DNA of 64,000 bases from Amycolatopsis rifamycinica (GTDB lineage: Bacteria; Actinomycetota; Actinomycetes; Mycobacteriales; Pseudonocardiaceae). Position numbers and translations under genes: made by a program. The stretch lies in NCBI RefSeq assembly GCF_000695625.1, contig NZ_JMQI01000030.1:62001-126000 (forward strand). Reading direction: 5' to 3'. Of the stretch, positions 12,837 through 21,219 are shown one piece after another. The notes under the pieces are model-generated. The model saw only the letters and a list, made by a program, of their open reading frames with translations. It had not been told where the DNA came from and did not search any database. How positions within the stretch are numbered: the stretch's first letter is position 1; every line of letters starts with the position of its first letter.

Positions 12837-12955
12837 GGGTGGTCATCGACCACCAACACGGAAAAAAGCTCTTCCCGCGGGTGCGGAACCATGCTCGCCG
12901 GCAATGCACCGGCTGGCGTGGATCGGACGGCCTGAGATAAGCCGACGGTAGCCAC
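12806..12955 (-). other. Original 5' end of the response regulator, now a truncated 49-codon frame
   Basis: Starts at GTG 12955 behind GGGAGGT (spacing six bases). It encodes VATVGLSQAVRSTPAG, then EELFSVLVVDDHP, after which the duplicated 23 bases push it into a wrong frame ending in WSMTTRC. Removing one repeat copy restores a single continuous frame with the downstream receiver domain: the distance between the two GTG codons is 119 bases, and 119 minus 23 is 96, a multiple of three. Confidence 0.7.
12814..12859. repeat. Exact 23-bp tandem duplication inside the response regulator gene
   Basis: Two identical 23-base copies lie head to tail at 12814-12836 and 12837-12859. On the coding strand each copy spells the codons for VLVVDDHP at the start of the receiver domain. 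Because 23 is not a multiple of three, the second copy shifts the frame. It could be a slipped-strand event that reverts, or an assembly artefact. Confidence 0.95.
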
Positions 12956-13678
12956 GTCACTACCTCCCTGGAGTCGGTCGTGCCCCCCGACCGGCACCGG
13001 GACCTTCGGCCGTTCAGCCGCGCCAGCTTTAGACCGAAAGTGGTGTCGTCGAAGGCACTGTAGCCGTCCTGAGGCCGTTGCGGGGGGATCGAATGGGTAT
13101 CTATCTCAAACGAACAGTCACTCAGTGGGTTCGTAGTAACACGATCGGGCTAGTACACGGCCGGTTGCTAACGGATAGCCCAGTGAACACGATGCTAAGG
13201 AGTTACCGGCGGCCAAATGGCCGTGCAGATGAGCCGTGCAGCTTCCGGTGCGCCTAGTGGCGAGGGGCCGGATGGGCTCCCCCAAGCCTCGGAATGTGGC
13301 TTCGGCCGGGGCTTGATCGACTCGCGCGTGTGGCGCCCCCCTTGCCTGCCGAGGCCGCGATCCGTGACCGTGCGTGTCCGGCGCGGCCCGCCGGCGGCGC
13401 CCGGCCGGCGTTGCGATCATGTCGCGTTGCGTGACCGCTCGGAGTCACGATCGAGGAGACGTGAAACGGCCTCAGGGACCGGCGGGGCGCCGGGGGTTGT
13501 TTCATGGTCATCCGGTCCCGTTCGGCCGTCAGGCGGCCACTCAGGGCCCGCGGCCGGGGTGAACGGCGTTCAGGGGATGTGAATTTTGCTCACATTCGTA
13601 CAGGCGGGCGGCGCCGGGCGGGCCCGCGTCGACCGGCCGTGACCGATTCGTTGCCGAAGATCGCCCGGACGGCCCGGG
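12956..13678. other. Gene-free stretch upstream of the response regulator
   Basis: About 720 bases with no convincing gene. The segment 13090-13205 is clearly less GC-rich than its surroundings and probably carries the response-regulator promoter; TATCTA at about 13098-13103 reads as TAGATA on the minus strand, a reasonable -10. A plus-strand open frame at 13217-13582 has a poor ribosome site (14-base spacing) and a composition unlike real proteins here, so I do not call it. The part nearest DUF3000 has nothing recognisable. Confidence 0.5.
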
Positions 13679-14242
13679 TCAGGAGCCTTGACGCTGCCCG
13701 AAGAGGGTCACGCCGACCGGCGGCAGGCCGACGACGCTCGCCATCACCTGGCAGAAGGCCTGCCCGTGCGGCAGCAGATCGGCGTCCGACGGCGTCCACG
13801 ACGCCCGCAGTTCCAGGTCGTCGGTCCGGGCGGGGCCGGAGATGTCGCCGAAGCGGGCCGACGACGTCTCGGTCACCGTGCCGCCGAGGGCCTTCCAGCT
13901 CGCCCCGGACACCTCCAGGGCGTCGGTCAGCCACGACCAGCCGACCGCCGGCAGGAACGGGTCGGTCGCCAGTTCCCGGTCCAGCTCCGCGCGCACGTAC
14001 AAGACGAGGCGCAGCACGCCGTCCCAGCCGTCCTGGCCGTCCGGGTCGTGCAGCAGGACCAGCCGCCCCGAGGCGAGCACATCGGCGGGTCCGGCCACTT
14101 CGCAGCTGACCGCGTACGACCACGGCGCGAGCCGCTGCGGGGGGCGCATCGGCTCCAGCAGCACCTCCCGGCGGGGCCGGACGGACTGCAGCGCCGCGAC
14201 TGCTTCGCGGAAGAGTTCGGGCACTGGCGTCATCGCGGTCAC
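13679..14242 (-). CDS. DUF3000 family protein
   Basis: A 187-aa protein of the actinobacterial DUF3000 family, function unknown. Typical parts are PPQRLAPWSYAVSCEV near 35-50, GRLVLLHDPDGQDGWDGVLRLV near 58-80, and the mid-protein GWSWLTDAL. No signal peptide or membrane segment. It is divergent from hemE and sits next to the response regulator and rnd, an arrangement shared by many actinomycetes. A second ATG four codons in is an equally possible start. Confidence 0.85.
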   Translation of the reverse strand: MTAMTPVPELFREAVAALQSVRPRREVLLEPMRPPQRLAPWSYAVSCEVAGPADVLASGRLVLLHDPDGQDGWDGVLRLVLYVRAELDRELATDPFLPAVGWSWLTDALEVSGASWKALGGTVTETSSARFGDISGPARTDDLELRASWTPSDADLLPHGQAFCQVMASVVGLPPVGVTLFGQRQGS

Positions 14243-14330
14243 CCACCGACTTTAGGGCGGGCACGCCCGGTTGCGGGCGCAGGCGCGCCGAGGGAACGGC
14301 CTGCCCGGGCTCGTGGCACGATTGACGGCG

Positions 14331-15401
14331 ATGTCTCCGACCACGCCCCTGCCGCGCCCGGCCGCCCCGGCCGCCCGCCGCGAGCTGCCCGAAGCCCCGT
14401 TGCTGGCCGCCGCGCGCGGCGAACGCCCGGCCCGCACGCCCGTCTGGTTCATGCGCCAGGCCGGCCGCTCGCTGCCCGAGTACCGCGCGCTGCGCGAGGG
14501 CGTCCCGATGCTCGACGCCTGTTTCGACCCGGAGATGCTCGCCGAGATCACGCTGCAGCCGGTCCGCCGCCACGGCGTCGACGCGGCGATCCTCTTCAGC
14601 GACATCGTGGTCCCGCTCAAGGCCGCCGGCGTCGACATCGACATCGTGCCCGGCACCGGCCCGGTGGCCGCCGCGCCGGTGCGCGACCTCGCCGCCGTGA
14701 AGGCGCTGCCGGAGCTCGAGCCGGAGCAGGTCTCGAAGGTCGCCGACGGCGTCCGGCTGCTGGTCGAGCGGCTCGGCCAGACGCCGCTGATCGGGTTCGC
14801 GGGTGCGCCGTTCACGCTGGCCAGCTACCTCATCGAGGGCGGCCCGAGCCGCAACCACGAGCACACCAAGGCGCTGATGCACTCCGAGCCGGCGCTGTGG
14901 CACGACCTGGCCGGGCGGCTGGCCGACGTCGCACTGACCTTCCTGCGCGCGCAGCTCGACGCCGGCGTCGACGCGGTCCAGCTGTTCGACTCCTGGGCCG
15001 GGGCGCTGTCCGAGCGGGACTACCGCGAGTTCGTCCTGCCGCACTCGGCGAAGGTGCTCGCGGGTGTCGCGGAGTACGGCGTACCGCGCATCCACTTCGG
15101 CGTCGGCACCGGCGAGCTCCTGGCCGCGATGCGCGACGCGGGCGCCGACGTCGTCGGCGTCGACTGGCGGATCCCCCTGGACGAGGCCGTGCGGCGGCTG
15201 GGCGGCCACGCCGTCGTGCAGGGCAACCTCGACCCGGCGCTGCTGCACGCGTCCTGGCCGGTGCTCGAGACCGAGGTCCGGCGGATCGTCGCCGAGGGCA
15301 AGGCGGCTGACGGCCACATCTTCAACCTGGGCCACGGCGTGCTGCCGGGGGTCGACCCCGACGTGCTGACCCGCGTGGTCGAGCTGGTGCACGACCTGTG
15401 A
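14331..15401 (+). CDS. hemE: Uroporphyrinogen III decarboxylase
   Basis: A 356-aa cytoplasmic enzyme that removes four acetate carboxyls from uroporphyrinogen III to give coproporphyrinogen III. Diagnostic motifs: [18 protein letters not shown] near 33-50, the FSDIVVP stretch near 86, [17 protein letters not shown] near 155-172, and NLDPALL plus [10 protein letters not shown] near the end. The ATG at 14331 was chosen; an open frame extends 60 bases upstream but without conserved residues. It overlaps hemG by four bases (GTGA), so the heme genes form an operon. Confidence 0.96.
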   Translation: MSPTTPLPRPAAPAARRELPEAPLLAAARGERPARTPVWFMRQAGRSLPEYRALREGVPMLDACFDPEMLAEITLQPVRRHGVDAAILFSDIVVPLKAAGVDIDIVPGTGPVAAAPVRDLAAVKALPELEPEQVSKVADGVRLLVERLGQTPLIGFAGAPFTLASYLIEGGPSRNHEHTKALMHSEPALWHDLAGRLADVALTFLRAQLDAGVDAVQLFDSWAGALSERDYREFVLPHSAKVLAGVAEYGVPRIHFGVGTGELLAAMRDAGADVVGVDWRIPLDEAVRRLGGHAVVQGNLDPALLHASWPVLETEVRRIVAEGKAADGHIFNLGHGVLPGVDPDVLTRVVELVHDL

Positions 15402-16798
15402 AGCGCGTCGCGGTCGTCGGAGGCGGCGTTTCCGGGCTGACCGCGGCGTACCGGCTGCGCCGGCTGCTCGGTCCCGAGGCCGGGATCACGGTCTTCGAGA
15501 AGACGACGACGCCGGGCGGCAAGCTGCGCACCGCCGAGCTCGCCGGGGTGCCCTACGACGTCGGCGCCGAGGCGTTCCTCGTCCGCCGCCCCGAGATGCT
15601 GGCGCTGGTCCGCGAACTCGGGCTCGACGTCATGCACCCCACGAAGGCCCGCGCGAAGATCCACGCGGGCGGCGCCGTCACCGGGCTGCCGCCCGGCACG
15701 GTCATGGGCGTGCCCGCGTCGGCGGAGTCCGTGGCCGGGGTGCTCTCCGAGGCAGGGCGGAAGGCCGTCGAGGCCGAACCGTCGCTGCCCGAGCTGCGGC
15801 TGCCCGGCGGGGACGTGCCGCTGGGGCCGCTGCTGCGCGAGCGCTTCGGCGACGAACTGGTGGACCGGCTGGTCGACCCGCTGCTCGGCGGCGTCTACGC
15901 GGGCGGCGCCGACGGCCTCGGCCTGCGCGCGACCATGCCCGGACTGGCCGCCGCGCTGGCGGCGGGGGCGGGCTCGCTGACCGCGGCGGCCGCGGCCCAG
16001 CTGCCGGCGAACCCGTCGACGGCGCCGGTGTTCGGCACCGTCCCGGGTGGCCTCGGCACGGTGATCGACCGGCTCACCACGGCGTCCGGCGCCGAACTGC
16101 GGACCGGCCTGCCCGTGTGCGAGATCGGGCGGCACGGCGCCGGCTGGCGGCTGCGCGTCGGCGCGGCGCCGACCGCGCACGCCCCGGCCGACAACGCCTT
16201 CGAAGCCGACGCGGTGGTGCTCGCGGTGCCCGCGCCGTCGGCCCGCCGCCTGCTGACCGACGTCGTCCCGGCGGCTTCGGCGGCCTTCGGCGAGGTCGAG
16301 CTGGCGTCGATGGCCGTGGTCGCCCTGGCGCTGCCGCCCGGCACCGCGCTGCCCGAGGCGTCGGGGATCCTGATCGGCCACGGCGAGCGGGACGCCTCGG
16401 GCGTGCCGTACGCGTCGAAGGCGTTCACGTTCTCTTCGCGGAAGTGGGCGCACCTCGGCTCGGGCCCGGTGCTCGTCCGCGGCTCGGTCGGCCGGTTCGG
16501 CGAGCCGGGCGCGCTGCGGGCCGACGACGTCGAGCTGGTCCGCGTGGTCCGCGACGACCTCGCCCGGCTGACCGGCGTCACGGCGGCGCCGGTCGAGACG
16601 CTGGTGACGCGGTGGGGCGGCGGGCTGCCGCAGTACGGCGCCGGCCACCTCGAGCGCGTGGAGCGGATCGAGAAGGCCGTCGCGGCGGTCCCGGGCCTGG
16701 CGATCGCCGGGGCGACCCTGCACGGCGTCGGGCTTCCGGCGTGCGTGGCCACCGCGGAAGCCGCGGCACAGCGGATCGCGGCCCACCTGACCGCGTGA
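15398..16798 (+). CDS. hemG: Coproporphyrinogen/protoporphyrinogen oxidase (HemG/HemY type)
   Basis: A 466-aa FAD-dependent oxidase. The dinucleotide-binding motif [16 protein letters not shown] opens the protein, [12 protein letters not shown] completes the FAD site near 39-50, and [20 protein letters not shown] is the C-terminal FAD contact. Since hemQ follows and actinobacteria use the coproporphyrin-dependent heme route, it probably oxidises coproporphyrinogen III to coproporphyrin III rather than making protoporphyrin. Start GTG overlaps the hemE stop. Confidence 0.94.
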   Translation: MKRVAVVGGGVSGLTAAYRLRRLLGPEAGITVFEKTTTPGGKLRTAELAGVPYDVGAEAFLVRRPEMLALVRELGLDVMHPTKARAKIHAGGAVTGLPPGTVMGVPASAESVAGVLSEAGRKAVEAEPSLPELRLPGGDVPLGPLLRERFGDELVDRLVDPLLGGVYAGGADGLGLRATMPGLAAALAAGAGSLTAAAAAQLPANPSTAPVFGTVPGGLGTVIDRLTTASGAELRTGLPVCEIGRHGAGWRLRVGAAPTAHAPADNAFEADAVVLAVPAPSARRLLTDVVPAASAAFGEVELASMAVVALALPPGTALPEASGILIGHGERDASGVPYASKAFTFSSRKWAHLGSGPVLVRGSVGRFGEPGALRADDVELVRVVRDDLARLTGVTAAPVETLVTRWGGGLPQYGAGHLERVERIEKAVAAVPGLAIAGATLHGVGLPACVATAEAAAQRIAAHLTA

Positions 16799-16854
16799 GT
16801 GCTCTCACCTGACCCGTGGCGGCGACGCCGCCGCCGCGGTGACAGGATGGACCC

Positions 16855-17547
16855 ATGGCGCGGGTCAACTACAACGAGCTCAACGACACCATCCGCTACA
16901 CCACCTGGTCGGTCTTCCGGATCGAGCCGGGCAGGCTGGGCGAGGACCGCGGGACCGCCGGCCGGGAGACCGCCGAGTACCTCGACGGCCTCGAGGCCAA
17001 GGGCGTCACCGTCCGGGGTGTCTACGACCTGTCCGCGCTGCGCGCCGACGCCGACTTCATGATCTGGTGGCACGCCGAGGAGATCGAGCAGGTCCAGGCC
17101 GCCTACGCCGGGTTCCGGCGGACGCCGCTGGGCCGCGCGTCGACGCCGGTCTGGAGCCAGACCGCGCTGCACCGGCCCGCCGAGTTCAACAAGAGCCACA
17201 TCCCGGCCTTCCTGGCCGGCGAAGAGGCTCGCAAGTACATCTGCGTCTACCCGTTCGTGCGGTCCTACGAGTGGTACCTGCTGCCGGACGCCGAGCGCCG
17301 CAAGATGCTCGCCGACCACGGCAAGGAAGCCCGCGACTACCCGGACGTGCGCGCGAACACCGTCGCGTCGTTCGCCCTCGGCGACTACGAGTGGATCCTC
17401 GCCTTCGAAGCCGACGAGCTGCACCGGATCGTCGACCTCATGCGCCACCTGCGCGGCACCGAGGCGCGGCTGCACGTGCGCGAAGAGATCCCGTTCTACA
17501 CCGGCACGCGCGTGCCGCCCGCCGAGCTCGTCGCGGCGCTCCCGTAG
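16855..17547 (+). CDS. hemQ: Coproheme decarboxylase
   Basis: A 230-aa chlorite-dismutase-fold protein that converts coproheme to heme b with peroxide, the last step of the coproporphyrin-dependent route. The catalytic Tyr lies in [12 protein letters not shown] near 131-137, and the proximal heme His in [14 protein letters not shown] near 156. [13 protein letters not shown] at the start and [10 protein letters not shown] at the end are typical of actinobacterial HemQ. A 56-base gap separates it from hemG. The TAG stop overlaps the next gene's GTG by one base. Confidence 0.95.
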   Translation: MARVNYNELNDTIRYTTWSVFRIEPGRLGEDRGTAGRETAEYLDGLEAKGVTVRGVYDLSALRADADFMIWWHAEEIEQVQAAYAGFRRTPLGRASTPVWSQTALHRPAEFNKSHIPAFLAGEEARKYICVYPFVRSYEWYLLPDAERRKMLADHGKEARDYPDVRANTVASFALGDYEWILAFEADELHRIVDLMRHLRGTEARLHVREEIPFYTGTRVPPAELVAALP

Positions 17548-18887
17548 TGCGCGACATCGTGGAGGGCGTCTGGGACGCCCTCGCGCGGTCCCGGCCGGGA
17601 CCGTTCGAGCTGACCGGAGCCGAAGACGTCCTGCCGGGCCCGTACCGGGTGGCGGCGGCGGCCACGGCCTCGATCGCGGCGGCCACCCTGGCGGCGGGCG
17701 AGATGCTCCGGGTCCGGGGCATCGAGCCGGGTGTGGTCACGGCGGACACCCGCCACGCGGCGGCGGCGTTCCGCAGCGAGCAGCTGCTGCGGGTGGACGG
17801 CGTCGGCGCGGAGTCCGGCTGGGCCCCGCTGTCGGGCGACTACCGCACGGCCGACGGCTGGGTCCGCCTGCACGCGAACTACCCGCGGCACGAAGCGGCG
17901 ATCTGCTGGGGCCTGGGGGTGCCCGGGTCCCGCGAGGCCGTGGAGAAGGCGGTCGCCGGGCGGAGCGCGCGCGAGGTGGAGCACGCCGTCGTCTCGGCCG
18001 GAGGAGCGGCCGCCGAGCTGCGGTCGCCCGAGCAGTGGGCCGCGCATCCGCAGGGTGCGGCGGTGGCTTCGCTGCCGCTGGTGGACCTGTCTCCGGTCGC
18101 CGACGCGCCGAAGCGGACGTTGTTCTACTCGGACCGGCCGCTGGGCGGGATCAGGGTCCTGGAGCTGACGCACGTCCTGGCCGGCCCGGTGGCCGGTCGC
18201 GTGCTGGCCGCGCACGGCGCCGACGTCCTGCACATCGGGGCGGCGCACCTGCCGCGGATCGAGACGCTGGTGCGCGACACGAACCAGGGCAAGCGCTCGG
18301 CGTTCGTCGCCCTCGACACCGAAGGCGGCCGCGCGCGGCTGAAGAAGCTGATCAGCCGGGCCGACGTGCTGGTGCAGTCGTTCCGCCCGGGGGCGTTGGA
18401 GCGCATCGGCTTCGGGCCGTCGGAGCTGGCCGAGCTGCGGCCGGGCCTGGTGATCGCGGAGCTGAGCGCGTACGGCTGGGAAGGCCCGTGGGCCCGGCGG
18501 CGCGGGTTCGACAGCCTGGTCCAGATGTCGAGCGGCCTGGCCTGGGGCGACCCGCCGTCGCCGCTGCCGGTCCAGGCACTGGACCACGCGACGGGCTGGC
18601 TCACGGCGGCCGCGGTGATGACGGCGCTCCGACGCCAGGTGGCGGACGGCGGCACCTGGCGGGCCCGGCTGTCGCTGGCGGGGACGGGCCACTGGCTGGA
18701 TTCGCTGGGCCGCAAGGAAGACGTTGTCCCGGCCGACGTCGACTACAGCGGCCTGCTGGAGGAGGCGGACAGCGGTTACGGGCGCCTGACGCGGGTCCGG
18801 ATGGCCGGTGGCCTGCCGGGCGCGCAGCCGTACTGGGAGTTCGGGACGCGGAAGCCGGGAGTCGACAAACCGACCTGGACGCCCTGA
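17547..18887 (+). CDS. CaiB/BaiF-type CoA transferase family III protein
   Basis: A 446-aa protein of the class III CoA-transferase family. The C-terminal half holds the best match: LGGIRVLELTHVLAGPVAGRVLAAHGADVLHI near 195-230, RDTNQGKRS near 245, and DVLVQSFRPGALERIGF near 272. The N-terminal half is a second, weaker copy of the fold (RSEQLLRVDG, DYRTADGWVRLHANYPRH). It is joined to hemQ through TAGTG, so it is co-transcribed with heme genes, but no heme role is known to me. The usual catalytic Asp at the LTHVLAGP-downstream position is not clearly identifiable. Confidence 0.85.
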   Translation: MRDIVEGVWDALARSRPGPFELTGAEDVLPGPYRVAAAATASIAAATLAAGEMLRVRGIEPGVVTADTRHAAAAFRSEQLLRVDGVGAESGWAPLSGDYRTADGWVRLHANYPRHEAAICWGLGVPGSREAVEKAVAGRSAREVEHAVVSAGGAAAELRSPEQWAAHPQGAAVASLPLVDLSPVADAPKRTLFYSDRPLGGIRVLELTHVLAGPVAGRVLAAHGADVLHIGAAHLPRIETLVRDTNQGKRSAFVALDTEGGRARLKKLISRADVLVQSFRPGALERIGFGPSELAELRPGLVIAELSAYGWEGPWARRRGFDSLVQMSSGLAWGDPPSPLPVQALDHATGWLTAAAVMTALRRQVADGGTWRARLSLAGTGHWLDSLGRKEDVVPADVDYSGLLEEADSGYGRLTRVRMAGGLPGAQPYWEFGTRKPGVDKPTWTP

Positions 18888-18994
18888 CGCAGCGCCCACC
18901 CACCCTGGGGGCCGGTCCCGGTTCCAGTCTACCGGAGAGGGCCGACAAAAAGCCTGGTCAGACCGGGTTGTCCACCCTGCCCGCCGAATGTGGA

Positions 18995-19333
18995 TCAGCG
19001 GCGCCGGAGGCGGTCCACCAGCCGCAGCTTCGGTTTCGGCAGGTGGCCGCCCTCGATCAGCCACGTCACGAACGCGTCCGCGTACGCCCCGGACCGCTCG
19101 GCCGCCTTCTTCGGCCTGGCCGCGGTGAACTCCGCGAACAGGGGCCCGTACCGCTCGCCCAGCGCCTCCACCAGCTCCGGCCGCTGGTAAGCCAGCACCC
19201 GCCCGTGCTTGCGCCGCAGCACGGTGGCCTCCACCCGGAGCCGAGCCGGGTCGAACCCCTCCGGTGCCGGGCCGCCGGCCAGCAACGCCGCCAGCAGCTC
19301 CGCCTGGCGCCGAGCGAGGTCCGCGCGGCTCAT
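18995..19333 (-). CDS. Small MNIO-partner-like protein downstream of DUF692 gene
   Basis: A 112-aa basic protein with no signal peptide. MSRADLARRQAELLAALLAG at the start, FDPARLRVEATVLRRKHGRVLAYQRP in the middle, and a helical, charged C-terminus resemble the small partner proteins encoded after DUF692 genes (compare DUF2063 N-termini). Such partners usually deliver or bind the peptide substrate for the iron oxidase; that role is inference here. The ATG at 19333 overlaps the mini-ORF stop (ATGA), so it is the end of a coupled run. Confidence 0.6.
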   Translation of the reverse strand: MSRADLARRQAELLAALLAGGPAPEGFDPARLRVEATVLRRKHGRVLAYQRPELVEALGERYGPLFAEFTAARPKKAAERSGAYADAFVTWLIEGGHLPKPKLRLVDRLRRR

Positions 19334-19468
19334 GCTGTCACCGCCGTGTGGAGGGGTGCCAGGTTGGCCTGGGGTCGTGGGAGGTTCGCCGGGCGCCGCG
19401 CCAGCTCCGCCTGGCGCCGCGCCAGGTTCGCGCGGCTCATGCCGTCACCGCCGTGCGGAGGGCAGCCA
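19295..19468. repeat. Imperfect tandem duplication, period 107 bases
   Basis: Copies at 19295-19361 and 19402-19468 match at most positions and have the same layout: the first codons of MSRA(D/N)LARRQAEL and the last codons of TAVTA of the gene before. Differences are scattered, so the duplication is not recent. Confidence 0.85.
19330..19440 (-). CDS. 36-aa mini-ORF made by a local duplication
   Basis: Encodes MSRANLARRQAELARR at its start, matching the start of the next gene, and ends in HTAVTA, matching the RTAVTA end of the DUF692 protein. Both its start and its stop make ATGA overlaps. It is therefore a duplicated junction: one copy of gene-end plus gene-start inserted between the two real genes. 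Whether the peptide has a use is unknown; at least it keeps ribosomes moving into the next gene. Confidence 0.5.
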   Translation of the reverse strand: MSRANLARRQAELARRPANLPRPQANLAPLHTAVTA

Positions 19469-20237
19469 GCTCCGCCGCCAGTTCGTCGTCCGCCGGGTAG
19501 TCGTCGTCGCGTTCCAGCAGGACGCCCGGTGGGTCCGTCCGGCGGCGGAGCTCCGTCAACAGCGACAGGACCTCCGGCAGCACCGGGTGGGCGTGCGTGT
19601 CGTGGTAGACGCCGTCGCGCTCGATGCCGCCCGCCATGTGGACGTACGCCAGCCGCTCCCACGGGATGCCGTCCAGGAACGCCACCGGGTCCGTGCCGAT
19701 GTTGCGGGCGTTGGCGTACAGGTTGGCCACGTCGATGATCAGCCGGCAGTCCGTGCGCTCGGTCAGCTCGGTGAGGAACTGCTCCTCGGTCAGCTCGGCG
19801 TCCGGCCAGTCGAGCACCGCGGCGATGTTCTCCAGCGCCAATGGCACGTCCACGATGGACTGGGCGAGCCGCACGTTCGCCACCAGCACGTCCAGTGCCT
19901 CGCGGGTGCGGGGGAGCGGCATCAGGTGACCCGAATCGAGGCCGCCCGCGCGGACGAAGCACACGTGGTCGCTGACCAGGGGCGCGTCCAGGGCCCGCGC
20001 GACCTCGGCGAGGTGCTGGACCCGGCCGGTGTCCAGCGGCTCGGCGCCGCCCAATGACAGCGAGACCGCGTGCGGCAGCACCGGCAAGCCGCGCTCGCGC
20101 AGCGCCACGAGCGTCTCCGGCAGGTGGTCGGCGTGCAGGTTCTCGGCGACGACCTCGACCCAGTCCACGCCCGGCAGCCGCGCGATGGACAGGTCGAGCT
20201 CGTGCCGCCAGCCGATGCCGATGCCCAGCTCACCCAC
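19437..20237 (-). CDS. DUF692 multinuclear non-heme iron oxidase (MNIO)
   Basis: A 266-aa TIM-barrel protein of the DUF692 family (relatives MbnB, TglH, ChrH), enzymes that modify cysteine or nearby residues in peptides using clustered iron. Likely metal ligands are visible: LPHAVSLSLGG, VSDHVCF, LALENIAA, LIIDVANLYANARN, YVHMAGG, DTHAHPV, and VLLERDDDYP. Starts at GTG 20237, overlapping the end of the upstream membrane-protein gene by eight bases. With Cys-rich tails on the two upstream products, these tails are the obvious candidate substrates. Confidence 0.88.
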   Translation of the reverse strand: MGELGIGIGWRHELDLSIARLPGVDWVEVVAENLHADHLPETLVALRERGLPVLPHAVSLSLGGAEPLDTGRVQHLAEVARALDAPLVSDHVCFVRAGGLDSGHLMPLPRTREALDVLVANVRLAQSIVDVPLALENIAAVLDWPDAELTEEQFLTELTERTDCRLIIDVANLYANARNIGTDPVAFLDGIPWERLAYVHMAGGIERDGVYHDTHAHPVLPEVLSLLTELRRRTDPPGVLLERDDDYPADDELAAELAALRTAVTA

Positions 20238-21153
20238 CGCAACCCCCTCCGCCGCACGACGAACCGCACGAAGACCCGCTGCTGCACGACGAGCTCGAGC
20301 ACGACGACCCGCTGCTGCAGGACGACCCGGACGAGCCGGACGACCCGGACGAGCCGCCGCCGTACGTCACCGGCGGGGCGAGCGCCGCGCTCAGCTCCTC
20401 GTCGGGGTACATCGCCCAGCCGCCCAGCGCGACCGCCGCCGCCGCGCCGCCGAGCAGCACGCCGCCGGCCAGCATGCCGGCCGGGACCGGCCCGCTCGCC
20501 GCGGCCCTGGCCTGGCCGAGCAGGCGGTGGCCCGCGGCCGACGGCTGCCGGGCGCCCGTCTTCGACCGGCGGACCGCCGCCACGATCGCCAGCACCGCCG
20601 CGACGAGGACCAAGACGGCCAGGATCCCGACCGGCCGGCCGAGGGAGATGCCGTTGACCAGCCGGGCCACGCCGAAGGCCAGCACGGCCAGCTGCAGCAC
20701 GAGCCCGATCGTCCGCGCCCGCCGCTTGGCGGCCGCCGACGCCAGCAGCCCGCGCCGGTCGAGGCCTTCTTCCAGGGCCCGCATCGCCGCGGAGCCGCGG
20801 ACCTTGCCCCGGATGATCGCGGTCGTCTTCAGCTTCGCGACGTCGAAGACGGCCCGCTCCAGCGGCTCCGCCGGCTGGGCCCCGGTCTTGCTGACCTGCT
20901 TGTAGCTGTTGACGCGCAGCTGCCCGCGCTCGACCAGGGCCGCGATCGCCGCGTCGACGGCCCGATCGGGGCCGCCGGCGAGGAAGGCGAGCTGGTAGAC
21001 CGTCGGCGGCGGGCCGGACGCGACGGCCTCCGCCCGCATCGCCCGGCTGGCGACGATGCCGGACACGACGACCCTGACCAGCAGGACCGCGCCGAGCAAC
21101 GCGATGTAGAGGACCACGAAATCCGGTCCGGAAATGCCCCACGGGTCGGCCAT
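20230..21153 (-). CDS. TIGR04222-type membrane protein with Cys/Ser/Gly tail
   Basis: A 307-aa protein. An N-terminal membrane segment (VVLYIALLGAVLLVRVVV) follows DPWGISGP, then a soluble part with YQLAFLAGGPDRAVDAAIAALVERGQL (winged-helix-like), two close membrane segments near 150-195, and a third hydrophobic stretch near 230. The last 40 residues are almost only Ser, Gly and six Cys spaced three to five residues apart, ending GGGGCGG. This tail is the family's hallmark. It directly precedes and overlaps the DUF692 gene. Confidence 0.82.
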   Translation of the reverse strand: MADPWGISGPDFVVLYIALLGAVLLVRVVVSGIVASRAMRAEAVASGPPPTVYQLAFLAGGPDRAVDAAIAALVERGQLRVNSYKQVSKTGAQPAEPLERAVFDVAKLKTTAIIRGKVRGSAAMRALEEGLDRRGLLASAAAKRRARTIGLVLQLAVLAFGVARLVNGISLGRPVGILAVLVLVAAVLAIVAAVRRSKTGARQPSAAGHRLLGQARAAASGPVPAGMLAGGVLLGGAAAAVALGGWAMYPDEELSAALAPPVTYGGGSSGSSGSSGSSCSSGSSCSSSSCSSGSSCGSSCGGGGCGG

Positions 21154-21219
21154 CGCCCGTCTCCCCTCAGTGTGTCGCGGTTACCGTAGCTGTGAGACGT
21201 ACGTGCACGCGTCGGCGTT

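Noticed and set aside
13217-13582. Possible 121-aa gene in the long gap
   Set aside because: Ribosome site too far away, unlike composition, and no family resemblance.
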